In this document: positions 29,236 to 39,121 of the stretch, piece by piece | Numbering within the stretch: position 1 is the stretch's first letter | Layout: every line of letters begins with the position of its first letter | Origin: Leptospira fainei serovar Hurstbridge str. BUT 6 | GTDB taxonomy: Bacteria > Spirochaetota > Leptospiria > Leptospirales > Leptospiraceae | Length of the DNA: 64,000 bases | Assembly: GCF_000306235.2 (NCBI RefSeq) | Contig: NZ_AKWZ02000010.1 | Location: 1,054,001-1,118,000, forward strand | Direction: 5' to 3' | Notes under the pieces: model-generated | What the model was told of the DNA's origin: nothing | Seen by the model: only the letters and a program-made list of their open reading frames with translations | The model's database searches: none | Position numbers and translations under genes: made by a program

Positions 29236-29260
29236 AAAGTCTGATTTTATTTTCTTAGAT

Positions 29261-29342
<82 letters not shown>

Positions 29343-29461
29343 TTTTGAGAACAGGGATGGAATTCCCTGATGAGGATAATTTTCGCGATCCTGGCTTTCC
29401 GTCAGCTTATTTTTGGAATTCATTGACACGATAATTGAGAGGAAAGTAGGGTTAGGATAAG

Positions 29462-30043
29462 ATGAAAGAAGAGAGGAAAACCTCCGAGACAGATATAAAG
29501 CTAGCCCTAAATGTAAGAGGGACTGGAAAGTATAATTTTGATACCGAAATTCCGTTTTTCGATCATATGCTTTCTCATGTTTCAAAGCATAGTTTGATTG
29601 ATTTGGATCTTTGGTTAAGAGGAGACATAGAAATCGATTGCCACCATAGCGTGGAGGACACTGCGATTCTATTAGGTTCCACGATTCATAAGCAACTTGG
29701 CGACAAGGCCGGAATTCGTAGATACGGACATTTTACCCTACCTATGGATGAGGTCCTCACGACGGTCGCGGTGGATTTAGGCGGGCGTTTTTTCTTTAAA
29801 TACTCCGGACCGGAGTTGGTCGGAAAATTCGGTATTTACGACGCGGAACTTAGTCTAGAGTTCCTACAAAAGTTCGCATTAAATGCTAAGATGAATTTGC
29901 ATGTAGTCGTCCATTACGGCGAAAATAGACATCATTTGCACGAATCAATCTTCAAAGGTCTTGGTAAGGCTTTAAGAATGGCAATTGAAATAGACCCAGC
30001 GGCTGGAGGAGCCATTCCGTCAACGAAGGGAGTCTTGGAGTGA
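29462..30043 (+). CDS. hisB: Imidazoleglycerol-phosphate dehydratase
   Basis: This enzyme catalyses the sixth step of histidine synthesis, converting imidazoleglycerol phosphate to imidazoleacetol phosphate. The manganese-ligand motifs [24 protein letters not shown], and [18 protein letters not shown] are intact. At 193 aa it is the monofunctional form without the phosphatase domain of the E. coli HisB. Its stop overlaps the GTG start of hisH (GTGA), so hisB-hisH-hisA are translationally coupled. Confidence 0.97.
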   Translation: MKEERKTSETDIKLALNVRGTGKYNFDTEIPFFDHMLSHVSKHSLIDLDLWLRGDIEIDCHHSVEDTAILLGSTIHKQLGDKAGIRRYGHFTLPMDEVLTTVAVDLGGRFFFKYSGPELVGKFGIYDAELSLEFLQKFALNAKMNLHVVVHYGENRHHLHESIFKGLGKALRMAIEIDPAAGGAIPSTKGVLE

Positions 30044-30672
30044 TCGCAGTTTTAGATTATGGAATGGGTAATATCCATTCCTGCCTTAAAGCGATTTCTC
30101 TTTATACGAATGAATTTTGTTATACGAAAGATCCGGAAACCATTCTTTCTTCTTCCGCATTAATTCTTCCCGGCGATGGGCACTTCGATAAGGCGATGAC
30201 GAATCTACGACAATCCGGATTAAAGGATGTCATAGATAAGCATGTTCAATCCGGAAAACCCTTACTAGGTATTTGCATAGGATTTCAGATTCTTTTCGAA
30301 GATTCGGATGAAACTTCGTCCACCAACTCTAAGGGAACGGTCGAAGGATTGGGCTATATCAAGGGAAAAGTACGTAAGTTTCGTGGAAAAAATTTTAAGG
30401 TTCCCCATATCGGTTGGAACCGACTTATTAAACGAAGACCTAAGGAAACGCTTCTCCTAAAGGAAATTCCGGACGAATCTTTCGTTTATTTTATCCATTC
30501 TTATCGACCTACCGATGTCGAAGGCAAAGCGATAACCGGGCTTTGCCAATACTACGGAGAGAAATTTCCGGCGGTTATCGAAAAGGGCAATATTTTTGGA
30601 ACGCAATTTCATCCGGAGAAATCTCATTCTACCGGATTAAAAATTCTGGAGAATTTTATAAAATCATTATGA
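30040..30672 (+). CDS. hisH: Imidazole glycerol phosphate synthase, glutamine amidotransferase subunit
   Basis: This is the class I glutaminase that supplies ammonia to His[10 protein letters not shown] at the N-terminus, the nucleophile elbow [12 protein letters not shown] (Cys near residue 80) and the histidine/glutamate dyad [10 protein letters not shown] are visible. It has 210 aa and a GTG start. The stop overlaps hisA in ATGA. The partner hisF is not in this window. Confidence 0.97.
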   Translation: MIAVLDYGMGNIHSCLKAISLYTNEFCYTKDPETILSSSALILPGDGHFDKAMTNLRQSGLKDVIDKHVQSGKPLLGICIGFQILFEDSDETSSTNSKGTVEGLGYIKGKVRKFRGKNFKVPHIGWNRLIKRRPKETLLLKEIPDESFVYFIHSYRPTDVEGKAITGLCQYYGEKFPAVIEKGNIFGTQFHPEKSHSTGLKILENFIKSL

Positions 30673-31400
30673 TCTTAATTCCTGCTATAGACCTTCTGGA
30701 CAACTGTGCCGTCCGCCTTTTTAAAGGAAAGTATGAAGATAAAACAGTTTACTCTACCGAGCCTTGGAAACTTGCAGAAGGATTCGAAAAAAATGGAGCA
30801 AGTTTACTCCATTTAGTCGATCTGAACGGCGCCAGAAATCAAATCGGGGTCAACGGGGAATCCATTTCAAAGATTAGAAATTCGACAAAATTGAAAATTC
30901 AACTCGGTGGCGGAATCCGTGATAAAGAAAAATTGGCTTATTATGATTCTATCGGGATAGATCGCTTCATTCTTGGAACCGCTGCCGTAAAAGATCCCGC
31001 ATTACTGGATTTCGCCTTACAAAAATACGGGAAAGATCGGGTTGTCGTAGCAGTGGATGCTAGAGATGGAATCGTAAAAATTGCAGGCTGGGAAGAAGAC
31101 TCAGGTCTAAAATATATGGATCTGCTGGCTAGAATGCACAAAGTAGGCGTCGAATTCATTATTTTCACCGATATCGCACAAGATGGAACGCTAGCTGGGC
31201 CAAACTTGAATGCGTATAAGGAGATTCTAAGTCAATATCCCTTTCAAGTAATTGCTTCGGGGGGTATTTCTTCCTTAAAAGATATTATGGCTTTATCTTC
31301 ATTGGGGACGCCGGTTCCGGTCTTCGGTGTTATAACTGGGAAAGCCCTCTATGAAGGTCGTATCGACCTTGCACAGGCGATCTCGAGTTTAGAAGAATAA
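30669..31400 (+). CDS. hisA: Phosphoribosylformimino-5-aminoimidazole carboxamide ribotide isomerase
   Basis: This (beta/alpha)8 isomerase carries out the fourth step of histidine synthesis. It opens [19 protein letters not shown] with the first catalytic Asp. [12 protein letters not shown] and phosphate-binding [12 protein letters not shown] follow, plus the second catalytic Asp in [14 protein letters not shown]. The start is the ATG at 30669 overlapping the hisH stop, giving 243 aa, the family length. Confidence 0.97.
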   Translation: MILIPAIDLLDNCAVRLFKGKYEDKTVYSTEPWKLAEGFEKNGASLLHLVDLNGARNQIGVNGESISKIRNSTKLKIQLGGGIRDKEKLAYYDSIGIDRFILGTAAVKDPALLDFALQKYGKDRVVVAVDARDGIVKIAGWEEDSGLKYMDLLARMHKVGVEFIIFTDIAQDGTLAGPNLNAYKEILSQYPFQVIASGGISSLKDIMALSSLGTPVPVFGVITGKALYEGRIDLAQAISSLEE

Positions 31401-31502
31401 AGAATGCCCGAACTTTTTCAGCGTTCTTCGATTCGCCGATATTTTTCTTTCCTTCTTCATTTATCGTCGGTACAAAGGTAAATTCTAAACGGGAGACACC
31501 GG

Positions 31503-32714
31503 ATGAAAAAAATTCAATTGAATTATGTTCTAACTGGGATCGCAGCAATCGGACTTATTATTTCTTTCCTCTTGATTCAAAAATACTTTGGGGGAGGCGA
31601 CGGGGCGGCGAAGGCTTTATGCGATGCATTGAGTGAAAGCGGTTCTTGCGATAAGGTTTCCGAAAGTAGTTTTTCAGCTATTCGTAATATTCCTTTTTTC
31701 GGGGATGTCCCGATTGCATTGTTCGGTTTCGCTTTCTACGGATTTATCGGATTTCTTTTTATTTGGGCCGAACGATATAAAGAAAAGGAAGCCGATTATA
31801 TCCGCTTCGCGTTTTATCTTTTAATCTTGGGCTTGATAGTCGATGTAGGTTTATTTCTCCTATCCTCTTTGGTCATAGAAGCGGTCTGCGGACTTTGCGT
31901 CGTTACCTATCTCGTTACCCTAACGCTTTTAGCCATCACGTACGTTAAATTTAAAGCGGTTCAAGAGAAGTCGATCACCAAAGTATTTCCGGTAATAACG
32001 AAGGACATCTTGAACTTTTCCATCGCTCTTTTGACGTTCCTATTAATCGGGCAAGTCTTCGGAAAAATTTCCGGACCTTCTTTAACTGCAGGAGAACATT
32101 CGGGAGCATCCCAGATTGCGCGGTCGATAACCGAGTATGAATCGGCTCCGGTTATTCCGATCGATATTAAAGGTTCCTCGTTTCAGGGTGACGTAAATGC
32201 TCCGATTACGATAGTTAAGTTTGCAGACTTTAATTGCGGGCACTGCATGCATACGTCTCATATTCTCAAGGGAATTTTGAGGGATTATGAAGGTATCGTA
32301 AAAGTCGTATATAAGAACTTTCCTTTAGACGGAAATTGCAATCGTCTGGTGCAAAGGTCGTCTCCTCAAGCAAGTTCTTGTGTAGCGGCTTCCGCTGCGA
32401 TCTGCGCCGATAAGCAGCATAAATTTCCGGTCATTTACGACGGTTTATACGCGGATAATGAACTTGGTGTAATGCACACTCCTGCCACCGTTTTAAAATT
32501 GGCGGAATCGAACCGGCTAGACATGAATTCATTTCGCGCCTGCCTAGCGTCTCCTGCCGTGCGACAACAAATCGCAAAGGAAGTCGACGACGCCGAGAAA
32601 TTGGATATTCGCAGTACGCCGAGTCTCTTTATCAATAATAAGGCGATTCGCAGCGGGACACCTGACGAGCAGTTTTTAAGAGAACTTATCAATAGCCTTA
32701 TCAAAAAGGTTTAA
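31503..32714 (+). CDS. VKOR-DsbA fusion, disulfide-bond formation protein
   Basis: This is a 403-aa inner-membrane oxidoreductase. The N-terminal VKOR domain has about five transmembrane helices, loop cysteines in LCDALSESGSCDKV and the quinone-proximal CGLC (Cys129, Cys132). The C-terminal periplasmic thioredoxin-fold domain is DsbA-like with CGHC (Cys245, Cys248) and a cis-proline loop RSTPSLFINN. The fusion would oxidise substrate thiols and pass electrons to quinone in one polypeptide, replacing DsbA plus DsbB. Extra cysteines in the DsbA part (GNCNRL, SSCVAAS, AICADK) could form structural disulfides. Confidence 0.92.
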   Translation: MKKIQLNYVLTGIAAIGLIISFLLIQKYFGGGDGAAKALCDALSESGSCDKVSESSFSAIRNIPFFGDVPIALFGFAFYGFIGFLFIWAERYKEKEADYIRFAFYLLILGLIVDVGLFLLSSLVIEAVCGLCVVTYLVTLTLLAITYVKFKAVQEKSITKVFPVITKDILNFSIALLTFLLIGQVFGKISGPSLTAGEHSGASQIARSITEYESAPVIPIDIKGSSFQGDVNAPITIVKFADFNCGHCMHTSHILKGILRDYEGIVKVVYKNFPLDGNCNRLVQRSSPQASSCVAASAAICADKQHKFPVIYDGLYADNELGVMHTPATVLKLAESNRLDMNSFRACLASPAVRQQIAKEVDDAEKLDIRSTPSLFINNKAIRSGTPDEQFLRELINSLIKKV

Positions 32715-32723
32715 GGTATCTTA

Positions 32724-33266
32724 ATGTCGCAGGAAGCCGAAGAAGTTAAAAAGCAGGTTTCCTGTCGAAACTGCGGCTCATTAATTCCCGCCGATTCGGA
32801 TCAATGCGTATTCTGCGCATCGTACCAAGTGGCTGGGAGAGTTCCGGTGGTAAAATTCTTCTCGGAGAGTCGGTTTTTTCGAAGGGTAATTTTATATCCA
32901 TTTTCTCTTCTTTTTGCGATAGGAATTCCGATATTCTACTTTTCTACGAATATGAATTTTCCTGATAAGACTTGGGTCTTTGTGCTTTCTTTCTTCGGAT
33001 TCCTATTCTGTCTTTTCGGATACATATCGGAGTGGATATTTATGCATAAAGCTCGAGGAGAAGCCAAAGATTTTCGACAAGGATTTTTCGAATGGCAAAA
33101 AAAGTTATTCGATCGCTCGCCTTCCCTATCCTATGCCGGAATGTTTTTGTTCGTTTGCGTGCCGCTTATCGATTGGTTAAATCCCATTCCTTTTTCTCTT
33201 ACGTCCTCCGCAATTTGGACATTACTTTTAATTTTCCTAATAAAGATTCTTTTTCCCTTATTTTAA
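32724..33266 (+). CDS. Zinc-ribbon membrane protein of unknown function
   Basis: This is a 180-aa protein with an N-terminal zinc ribbon (CRNCGSLIPADSDQCVFC, two CxxC knuckles) followed by about four hydrophobic segments (ILYPFSLLFAIGIPIFYF, VFVLSFFGFLFCLFGYI, AGMFLFVCVPLIDWL, SAIWTLLLIFLIKILF). It starts 9 bases after the VKOR-DsbA gene and is probably cotranscribed with it. No enzymatic motif is recognised. Confidence 0.78.
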   Translation: MSQEAEEVKKQVSCRNCGSLIPADSDQCVFCASYQVAGRVPVVKFFSESRFFRRVILYPFSLLFAIGIPIFYFSTNMNFPDKTWVFVLSFFGFLFCLFGYISEWIFMHKARGEAKDFRQGFFEWQKKLFDRSPSLSYAGMFLFVCVPLIDWLNPIPFSLTSSAIWTLLLIFLIKILFPLF

Positions 33267-33301
33267 TATACCGCCATCCATTTTTCATCCGGAGATTTTC
33301 A

Positions 33302-35113
33302 ATGAAAAAGATAATATACTTTGTCCTCTTGCCGATTGCAGGGGTCGCCTTTCTTGTAGGCGGTTTGATCTGGCACACGGCTAATTACCGGCCTTTAACA
33401 TTATATTTGTTTTATGAAAAAATTTTCTGGGAAAACGTATTGGACGATCCCGAGACGCTGTCTTCGCTTAGAATACTCGACTCTTGGGGAATTCATTCTC
33501 ATAACTACGAATGGACGGACTCTTCTCCTGAGCGCGAACTTGAAATTGCGGATCGAAAAAAGAGGCAACTTGAAATTTTAAGAAGCTATGATTCGACCGG
33601 ACTGAAGGCAGAAGATAAGTCTTACTATCGCGCTTTGGAATGGGGTTTGGAGCTGGCGGCAAAGGGAGAGGCGTTCGTTTACTACGATTATCCTGTAAAC
33701 CAGCTCTTCGGGTTACAGAACCAGATCCCTACGTTTTTAGCTACAGTGCACGACATTGAAAATGAAAATGATGTCGAGGCATATATTGCGAGGTTACGGA
33801 AAATACCGAATAAGATCGATCAGAGCCTGCGCGGGCTAAGATTGCGGCAATCGAAAGGAATTACCCCTCCTGTTTTTATACTGGATAAGGTGCTGGATGA
33901 AATTAAAGGCTTTCGAAGATCGAAACCTCAGACGAATATTCTTTACACTAGCCTCGAAAAGAAATTAGCAAAAATAGAAAAACTGAAAATTAGAAAAAAA
34001 GAATATTTAGAGAGTGTGGAGAAAGAAATAGAGCGATCGGTGTATCCGTCATACGAAAAACTCGAAGAATTTCTTTTCCAGCAAAAAAAGGCAGCGGATA
34101 ATAAAGCCGGAGTTTGGAAATTACCGGACGGCGACGATTATTATGCTCAAGTTTTAAAATTTCATACCACCACTTCGCTATCTCCGGAAGAAATACATTC
34201 GATCGGAATTTCGGAAGTAAACAGAATCCAAACCGAAATGAAGGAAATTTTAAAATCTCTCGGTCTTAACAGCCGTGAGATTCCGGCCGCATTGAAAGAG
34301 TTACGGTTGCGTTCCGAGTTTTTATTTCCTTCTTCCGACCTTGGACGGGAACAAGCTCTGTCGGCCTATCGAGAGATTTTGGAGGATTCGATCGTAAAAT
34401 CTAAACCTCTCTTTCCAATCTGGCCGAAAGCGAGCATTGAAGTGCAAAGAATACCTGCATTTAAGGAAGCCGGAGCACCCGGCGCCTATTATGAAGAACC
34501 GAGTTGGGACGGAAAGAGACCCGGAGTTTTTTACGCAAATCTACGGGATCTAAAGGAAGTTCCGAAATTCGGAATGCGGACACTTACTTATCATGAAGCG
34601 ATTCCCGGTCATCATTTACAAATTGCTTGGGCTCAGGAATTGACGAACGCGCCCAGAATTTTAAGGATGACTCATTATACGGCATTTGTGGAAGGCTGGG
34701 CATTATATGCGGAGCGATTGGCAAACGATTACGAATTCTTTTCCGATCCGTATTCGAATCTGGGACGTTTGCAAGCCGAACTTTTTAGGGCGGTTCGACT
34801 CGTCGTTGACACCGGAATTCATAGGAAGCGATGGTCGCGAGAACAAGCAATCGAATACATGGGTAAAAATACCGGGATGCCGCCAAAAGACGTTACCGCG
34901 GAAATAGAACGATATATCGTTTATCCCGGTCAAGCCTGTGCATATAAAATCGGAATGCTATCCTTCTTACGTCTACGAGAGGATTGGAAAATTGCGAAAG
35001 GCGCTAACTTTGACATCAAGGAATTTCACGGTTTTGCGTTGGGCGCCGGTTCTTTGCCGATGGAAATTTTGGAAGAGCGGTCAAAGGAAAAGTTGATAGC
35101 TCCTAAGAATTAA
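33302..35113 (+). CDS. DUF885-family putative metallopeptidase, membrane-anchored
   Basis: This is a 603-aa protein. Residues 1-25 form a signal anchor (IIYFVLLPIAGVAFLVGGLIW). The body matches DUF885, a zinc-peptidase-like family, with the motif YHEAIPGHHLQ (His431 and Glu) and a downstream ligand region FVEGWALYAERL. It is probably periplasmic. The start at 33302 is preceded by GGAGATTTTCA and begins with the anchor; longer in-frame starts lie inside the previous gene. Substrate unknown. Confidence 0.88.
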   Translation: MKKIIYFVLLPIAGVAFLVGGLIWHTANYRPLTLYLFYEKIFWENVLDDPETLSSLRILDSWGIHSHNYEWTDSSPERELEIADRKKRQLEILRSYDSTGLKAEDKSYYRALEWGLELAAKGEAFVYYDYPVNQLFGLQNQIPTFLATVHDIENENDVEAYIARLRKIPNKIDQSLRGLRLRQSKGITPPVFILDKVLDEIKGFRRSKPQTNILYTSLEKKLAKIEKLKIRKKEYLESVEKEIERSVYPSYEKLEEFLFQQKKAADNKAGVWKLPDGDDYYAQVLKFHTTTSLSPEEIHSIGISEVNRIQTEMKEILKSLGLNSREIPAALKELRLRSEFLFPSSDLGREQALSAYREILEDSIVKSKPLFPIWPKASIEVQRIPAFKEAGAPGAYYEEPSWDGKRPGVFYANLRDLKEVPKFGMRTLTYHEAIPGHHLQIAWAQELTNAPRILRMTHYTAFVEGWALYAERLANDYEFFSDPYSNLGRLQAELFRAVRLVVDTGIHRKRWSREQAIEYMGKNTGMPPKDVTAEIERYIVYPGQACAYKIGMLSFLRLREDWKIAKGANFDIKEFHGFALGAGSLPMEILEERSKEKLIAPKN

Positions 35114-35119
35114 AATTAT

Positions 35120-35932
35120 TTAAAATATCTTAGGGTTATGATTTAAGGTTTTGGATTTTCCGATCGAATATGCCTGTTCTATAGCTGCATGAAGAAATTC
35201 CTTAGCCAAAGAAATTGATTCGGGTAGAGAATGACCTTTTGCCCAATAAGAAGCGATCGCCGATGAATAAGTGCAACCGGTTCCATGAGGGTAAAAATTC
35301 GGAACAAACGGTTTGGAATAGACCGTCGTATTTCCATCCGGGAGAGCTAAGACGTCGATTGCCTCGCTTACATTTTTGAGATGTCCTCCCTTTAAAAGTA
35401 CGCTTATTCCGTATTTTTGAGAAAGAAATTTAGCGGCCGGATCCATCTCTGATATCGAGGAAACAATATCAGTTCCAAGCAGATGCGCCTCGTCAAGATT
35501 CGGAGTGATTAAATCTGCCATAGGTATTAATTCTAGAATTAACGATTCGATTGCGCTATCTTGAAGCAGTTTGACTCCGCTAGTCGCAACCATTACGGGG
35601 TCGACAACTAGTCGGAACGCATGTCCGGAGGCTTTGAATTCGTGAATCAATGTGGACAGTCTTGAAATTAGAGGCTTTGAGAAGAGCATTCCGGTTTTTA
35701 CGGCTGCAACGGGAAAATAAGAAAATATAGCGCGAACCTGCTTCTCTAGAAAATCAGGATCTAACTCAAGTATCCCCGATATTCCATCAGGATTTTGTGC
35801 GCTTAGGCAAGTTAATGCAGAAGCCCCAAAATTTCCGATAGCATTTATCGTTTTTAAATCCGCTTGGATTCCGGCTCCTCCTCCGGAATCGGAGCCGGCA
35901 ATGGTGACTATAACAGGTTTATCTGGTGTCAT
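35120..35932 (-). CDS. thiD: Hydroxymethylpyrimidine (phosphate) kinase
   Basis: This is a ribokinase-fold enzyme of thiamine synthesis that phosphorylates HMP and HMP-P. The N-terminal [41 protein letters not shown] and anion-hole motif [13 protein letters not shown] are intact. I place the start at the ATG at 35932, giving 270 aa. The upstream ATG at 35986 adds 18 residues and overlaps the alkyltransferase-like gene. No TPP riboswitch is visible upstream. Confidence 0.93.
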   Translation of the reverse strand: MTPDKPVIVTIAGSDSGGGAGIQADLKTINAIGNFGASALTCLSAQNPDGISGILELDPDFLEKQVRAIFSYFPVAAVKTGMLFSKPLISRLSTLIHEFKASGHAFRLVVDPVMVATSGVKLLQDSAIESLILELIPMADLITPNLDEAHLLGTDIVSSISEMDPAAKFLSQKYGISVLLKGGHLKNVSEAIDVLALPDGNTTVYSKPFVPNFYPHGTGCTYSSAIASYWAKGHSLPESISLAKEFLHAAIEQAYSIGKSKTLNHNPKIF

Positions 35933-35948
35933 CGATTTTCCGTGCTCA

Positions 35949-36302
35949 CTAAGGCCATCCGAATTTCCTAAAGTCTGCCGTATCATTCCGATCGAACTCG
36001 ATTCCCTCCGATTGTAAAATTTTTCTTTGCAAAATGGCTCTATGAGAGTCGCCTCGAAAAGAGATTTTCCCTTGGCTATTGATTACTCTTTGCCAAGGAA
36101 TTTTTTGTTCCCGGTCTTTAGAGAGGGCATTCAAAGCGTAACCTACGGCTCTTGCTGCTCTCGGCTTTCCTAGTAAGACCGCGATCCTGCCATAGCTAGT
36201 GATTTTCCCTTTGGGAATTTTCTTTGCAATTTTATAAACTTCTTCATAAAAACTAGGCTTTTTAATTATCGCTTTATTCTGAGATCGCGGGAGTTTTTTC
36301 AT
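35949..36302 (-). CDS. Alkyltransferase-like (ATL) DNA-binding protein
   Basis: This is a 117-aa protein with the DNA-binding domain of O6-alkylguanine-DNA alkyltransferase: [24 protein letters not shown], then ARAVGYALN (Arg finger region). The active-site PCHRV reads PWQRV, so Trp replaces the acceptor Cys and Gln replaces His. ATL proteins bind O6-alkylguanine and recruit nucleotide-excision repair without transferring the alkyl group. It lies between the histidine kinase and thiD on one strand. Confidence 0.88.
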   Translation of the reverse strand: MKKLPRSQNKAIIKKPSFYEEVYKIAKKIPKGKITSYGRIAVLLGKPRAARAVGYALNALSKDREQKIPWQRVINSQGKISFRGDSHRAILQRKILQSEGIEFDRNDTADFRKFGWP

Positions 36303-36304
36303 AA

Positions 36305-38128
36305 TTAAGGTTTGTCGGCAGAAACTAGCTCGTTTGTCGAAGTTTCCGGCGGTCGCAACGGAAGCTCCACTTTAAAAACCGTCCTTCCCGGTCTGGAATC
36401 GAAACTTATACTTCCTTTATGTTTTTCGATAATCCCTTTCACTATACCTAATCCTAAACCGGATCCTTCGCCTTGGTCTTTTGTGGTAAAGAACGGATCC
36501 CAAATTCTATCTTTTATAGACGGTAGAATTCCGGGACCATCGTCTTGAATCTCCACAATGACTTTTTCTTCTCCGGAATAGACGGATACCTCTATAACTC
36601 CTTGTCCCCGTATAGCCTGATTAGCGTTTTGAATCAAATTCGTCCATACCTGATTAAGCTCGTCCGGATTACAGACTACCTTGGGGATAGGAGAAAAATT
36701 CTTTCGAACTTCGACTCCGTACTTCAATTGATTGTGCATGATAACCAAAGTATTTTCGATTCCTTCAATGATATCCGCGTTAGTAAAGGACTTGCTTTGG
36801 TCTAGATGAGAGTAGTATTTCAAAGCTTTTACGATTCGAACGATATTTCTAATAGAATATCGAATATTCTTAATATTTTTATTCGTATTAGAAGCATGTT
36901 TAAGCATATAATAACCCTTGCTTTCTCCGTGAACGATGACTTCGGATATATACTTGCGAATTTCCAATGCATCGTTTTCGATAATAAAGGAAGAGACGTC
37001 GCTCGCTAGTCCGGGCTCTATTCCGAGCGTGATCATTTCGTCACGGATTTCCTTTTTGATTCGGAATTTATCTTTCGATTCCATAGGCTCGGATTTCTTT
37101 CGATCGCGTAAAATATAGAGTAAGGCGATTTCAAATGACTTTCGAAGCTTTCTATTACGAGCAAATCGAACCACATCGAACACGTTTTTTACGATATAGT
37201 TCATATTCGATTCTAGATTGTCGGCCGAACCGTTAATGACTCCCGCCGGTGTATTTATTTCGTGCGCGATTCCGGCGACCATCGTTCCTAAAGAAGCCAT
37301 TTTTTCGGACATGACTAACTGAGATTGCGCGTTTTCCAGTTCTCTGGTTCGATTACGAACCTTTTCTTCGAGAGTCTCGGTTAATTCGATGAGTCGTTCG
37401 TAAAAAATGGAATTGGATAGCGACATAACTGAAACCGAGCGTACTTCGTTAAGCTTTTCCAGTTCTTCTTGGGTGTAATCACCGCCTTCCTTTCGCGCCC
37501 CGAGTACTAACATGCCTAACAAACTTCTGTTTAAAATAAGGGGGACTAAAAGTTCCGATTTCGTTCTTTCCGCAAACAATAGCGCATGCTCTTTAATTTG
37601 TGAGTAAATCGGGTTTGTTTGAAATTCCGAAACATGAAAGATTCGATCGTGTTCCGTTACCCAGAGTAAGAAAGGATCAAAAATATAAAAATGTTCGGAC
37701 GTACCTTCCCGTGGGAACGGCGAAAAAGTGCCTAAATCCTCCCTCCAAAGATAAATTTTTGCCGTAGTGGGGGGCACAATATTCGGAATGAACTTTAGTA
37801 TCTTTTCACAAACCGAGTCGGTAATATTAGTAGCGATCAGGTCGCTTTTAAATCTATCTAACGACGATAAATATTTAAGATACTGACGGTCTCTTACGGT
37901 GAATCGATCGATGGCGCGAGAAAAGTCACGGTCTCCCGTTAAACGAGATAGACCCATATATGCAAGTATTGCGATAATTGTAGATGCAGGAAGACTGATT
38001 AGAAGAATCTCCACCTGCCGTGGGTCTAGGGAAGTAAAACTGAAAGCTAAGATTACCGCGGTTTGTAATAGAGTAATGGCCAGGACCAGGCCAAGAATAG
38101 GTCCGAATTTACGTATGATTTTCATCAA
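36305..38128 (-). CDS. Membrane sensor histidine kinase with GAF domain
   Basis: This is a 607-aa kinase. Two N-terminal transmembrane helices (LGLVLAITLLQTAVILAF; ILLISLPASTIIAILAY) precede a GAF-like domain (about 100-245), a coiled coil (LTETLEEKVRNRTRELENAQ) and a dimerisation domain with the phospho-histidine motif GIAHEINTPAG. The HATPase domain carries WTNLIQNANQA, DDGPGI and GEGSGLGLGIVKGI. The stretch between the H-box and the N-box is about 215 residues, roughly 100 more than usual, owing to a charged helical insert. No response regulator gene is adjacent. It is divergent from rsgA, 24 bases apart. Confidence 0.92.
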   Translation of the reverse strand: MMKIIRKFGPILGLVLAITLLQTAVILAFSFTSLDPRQVEILLISLPASTIIAILAYMGLSRLTGDRDFSRAIDRFTVRDRQYLKYLSSLDRFKSDLIATNITDSVCEKILKFIPNIVPPTTAKIYLWREDLGTFSPFPREGTSEHFYIFDPFLLWVTEHDRIFHVSEFQTNPIYSQIKEHALLFAERTKSELLVPLILNRSLLGMLVLGARKEGGDYTQEELEKLNEVRSVSVMSLSNSIFYERLIELTETLEEKVRNRTRELENAQSQLVMSEKMASLGTMVAGIAHEINTPAGVINGSADNLESNMNYIVKNVFDVVRFARNRKLRKSFEIALLYILRDRKKSEPMESKDKFRIKKEIRDEMITLGIEPGLASDVSSFIIENDALEIRKYISEVIVHGESKGYYMLKHASNTNKNIKNIRYSIRNIVRIVKALKYYSHLDQSKSFTNADIIEGIENTLVIMHNQLKYGVEVRKNFSPIPKVVCNPDELNQVWTNLIQNANQAIRGQGVIEVSVYSGEEKVIVEIQDDGPGILPSIKDRIWDPFFTTKDQGEGSGLGLGIVKGIIEKHKGSISFDSRPGRTVFKVELPLRPPETSTNELVSADKP

Positions 38129-38152
38129 TGACCTGAAAAACTTGGCTTTACA

Positions 38153-39121
38153 ATGACCACGCCCAATGAACGAGTAAAGGAGTTTTTTACTATTGCAACC
38201 GTCTTTGGGGCCTTCTACGATCTATACTCTCCCAAGAGAGGTCGTCTTCGAGCCGTTCTTCGAGGAAAACTACGAACAATTATTTCGAAGGAGCGCCATC
38301 CGTTCGTCGTCGGCGATCTCGTTTTAGCCGAGGAGTCGGGAGGTGAGTGGGCCATATTCGAAAAAAGACCTCGTAGAAATGAACTTTTACGAAAAAGTAA
38401 AGAAGGAGATGCACAAGTACTTTGTGCGAATGTGGATCAAGTTGCAATCCTCGCCTCTTTGCGAGACCCGGAAACGAAGGATGGGTTTTTGGACCGGTGT
38501 CTAGCTGCGGTTACCTCCGCCGGAATTCGTCCCATCATTCTCTTTACAAAAAAAGACCTCGTGGATCAAAAGATGTTAACCGATCGGTTGACATCTTACG
38601 CTAATTTGGGCTATGAAGTTTTGGCGGTATCTTGTAAAACCGGTGAAGGAATTTCGGAACTAATTTCCAAGTTTTCTCGCAAAACCACATTTTTAGCCGG
38701 TAATTCAGGAGTGGGAAAATCAAGTTTAGTAAACGTCTTATCTGAAAAGGAACTCCAAAAAACCTCGGCAGTAAGTATTTCCACCCATAAGGGAAAGCAT
38801 ACGACCACGAATTCCAATTTTCTAATTTTAGATGATGATATTATCTTGATAGACTCTCCTGGAATTAAGGAATGGGGAATACTCCACCTGACTAAGGGAG
38901 AGATTCTAGAAAGTTTTCCTGAGATTGCGAAGTTTAAGGACGACTGTAAGGTCTCGAATTGCTGTCAAGCGGCTCCAGGTTGTAAATTGCTGGAAATTTT
39001 AGAGTCAGGTTTGGAGATCAGAGAAGAGAGGAAGAAGAGTCTCGAATCTATGCTTGCAAGCCTGGAAAACCCGTTTAGAATCACACGAAGGGATCACCTT
39101 AAAAATGAAAGTCTCTCCTAA
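38153..39121 (+). CDS. rsgA: RsgA, ribosome small-subunit-dependent GTPase
   Basis: This is a circularly permuted GTPase that assists late 30S maturation. An N-terminal OB domain precedes the permuted G motifs: G4 TKKD, then P-loop [11 protein letters not shown]2 region [12 protein letters not shown]3 DSPGI. A C-terminal zinc-binding region follows ([15 protein letters not shown]). It is 322 aa. The 3' end overlaps the next gene by 17 bases. Confidence 0.93.
   Translation: MTTPNERVKEFFTIATVFGAFYDLYSPKRGRLRAVLRGKLRTIISKERHPFVVGDLVLAEESGGEWAIFEKRPRRNELLRKSKEGDAQVLCANVDQVAILASLRDPETKDGFLDRCLAAVTSAGIRPIILFTKKDLVDQKMLTDRLTSYANLGYEVLAVSCKTGEGISELISKFSRKTTFLAGNSGVGKSSLVNVLSEKELQKTSAVSISTHKGKHTTTNSNFLILDDDIILIDSPGIKEWGILHLTKGEILESFPEIAKFKDDCKVSNCCQAAPGCKLLEILESGLEIREERKKSLESMLASLENPFRITRRDHLKNESLS

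Noticed and set aside
35933..36000. TPP riboswitch before thiD
   Set aside because: No CUGAGA/ACCUGA-type core was found. The gene follows the alkyltransferase-like gene closely.
36545..37118. Several open frames on the strand opposite the histidine kinase
   Set aside because: They are antisense frames without ribosome sites or family features, typical of shadows in coding DNA.
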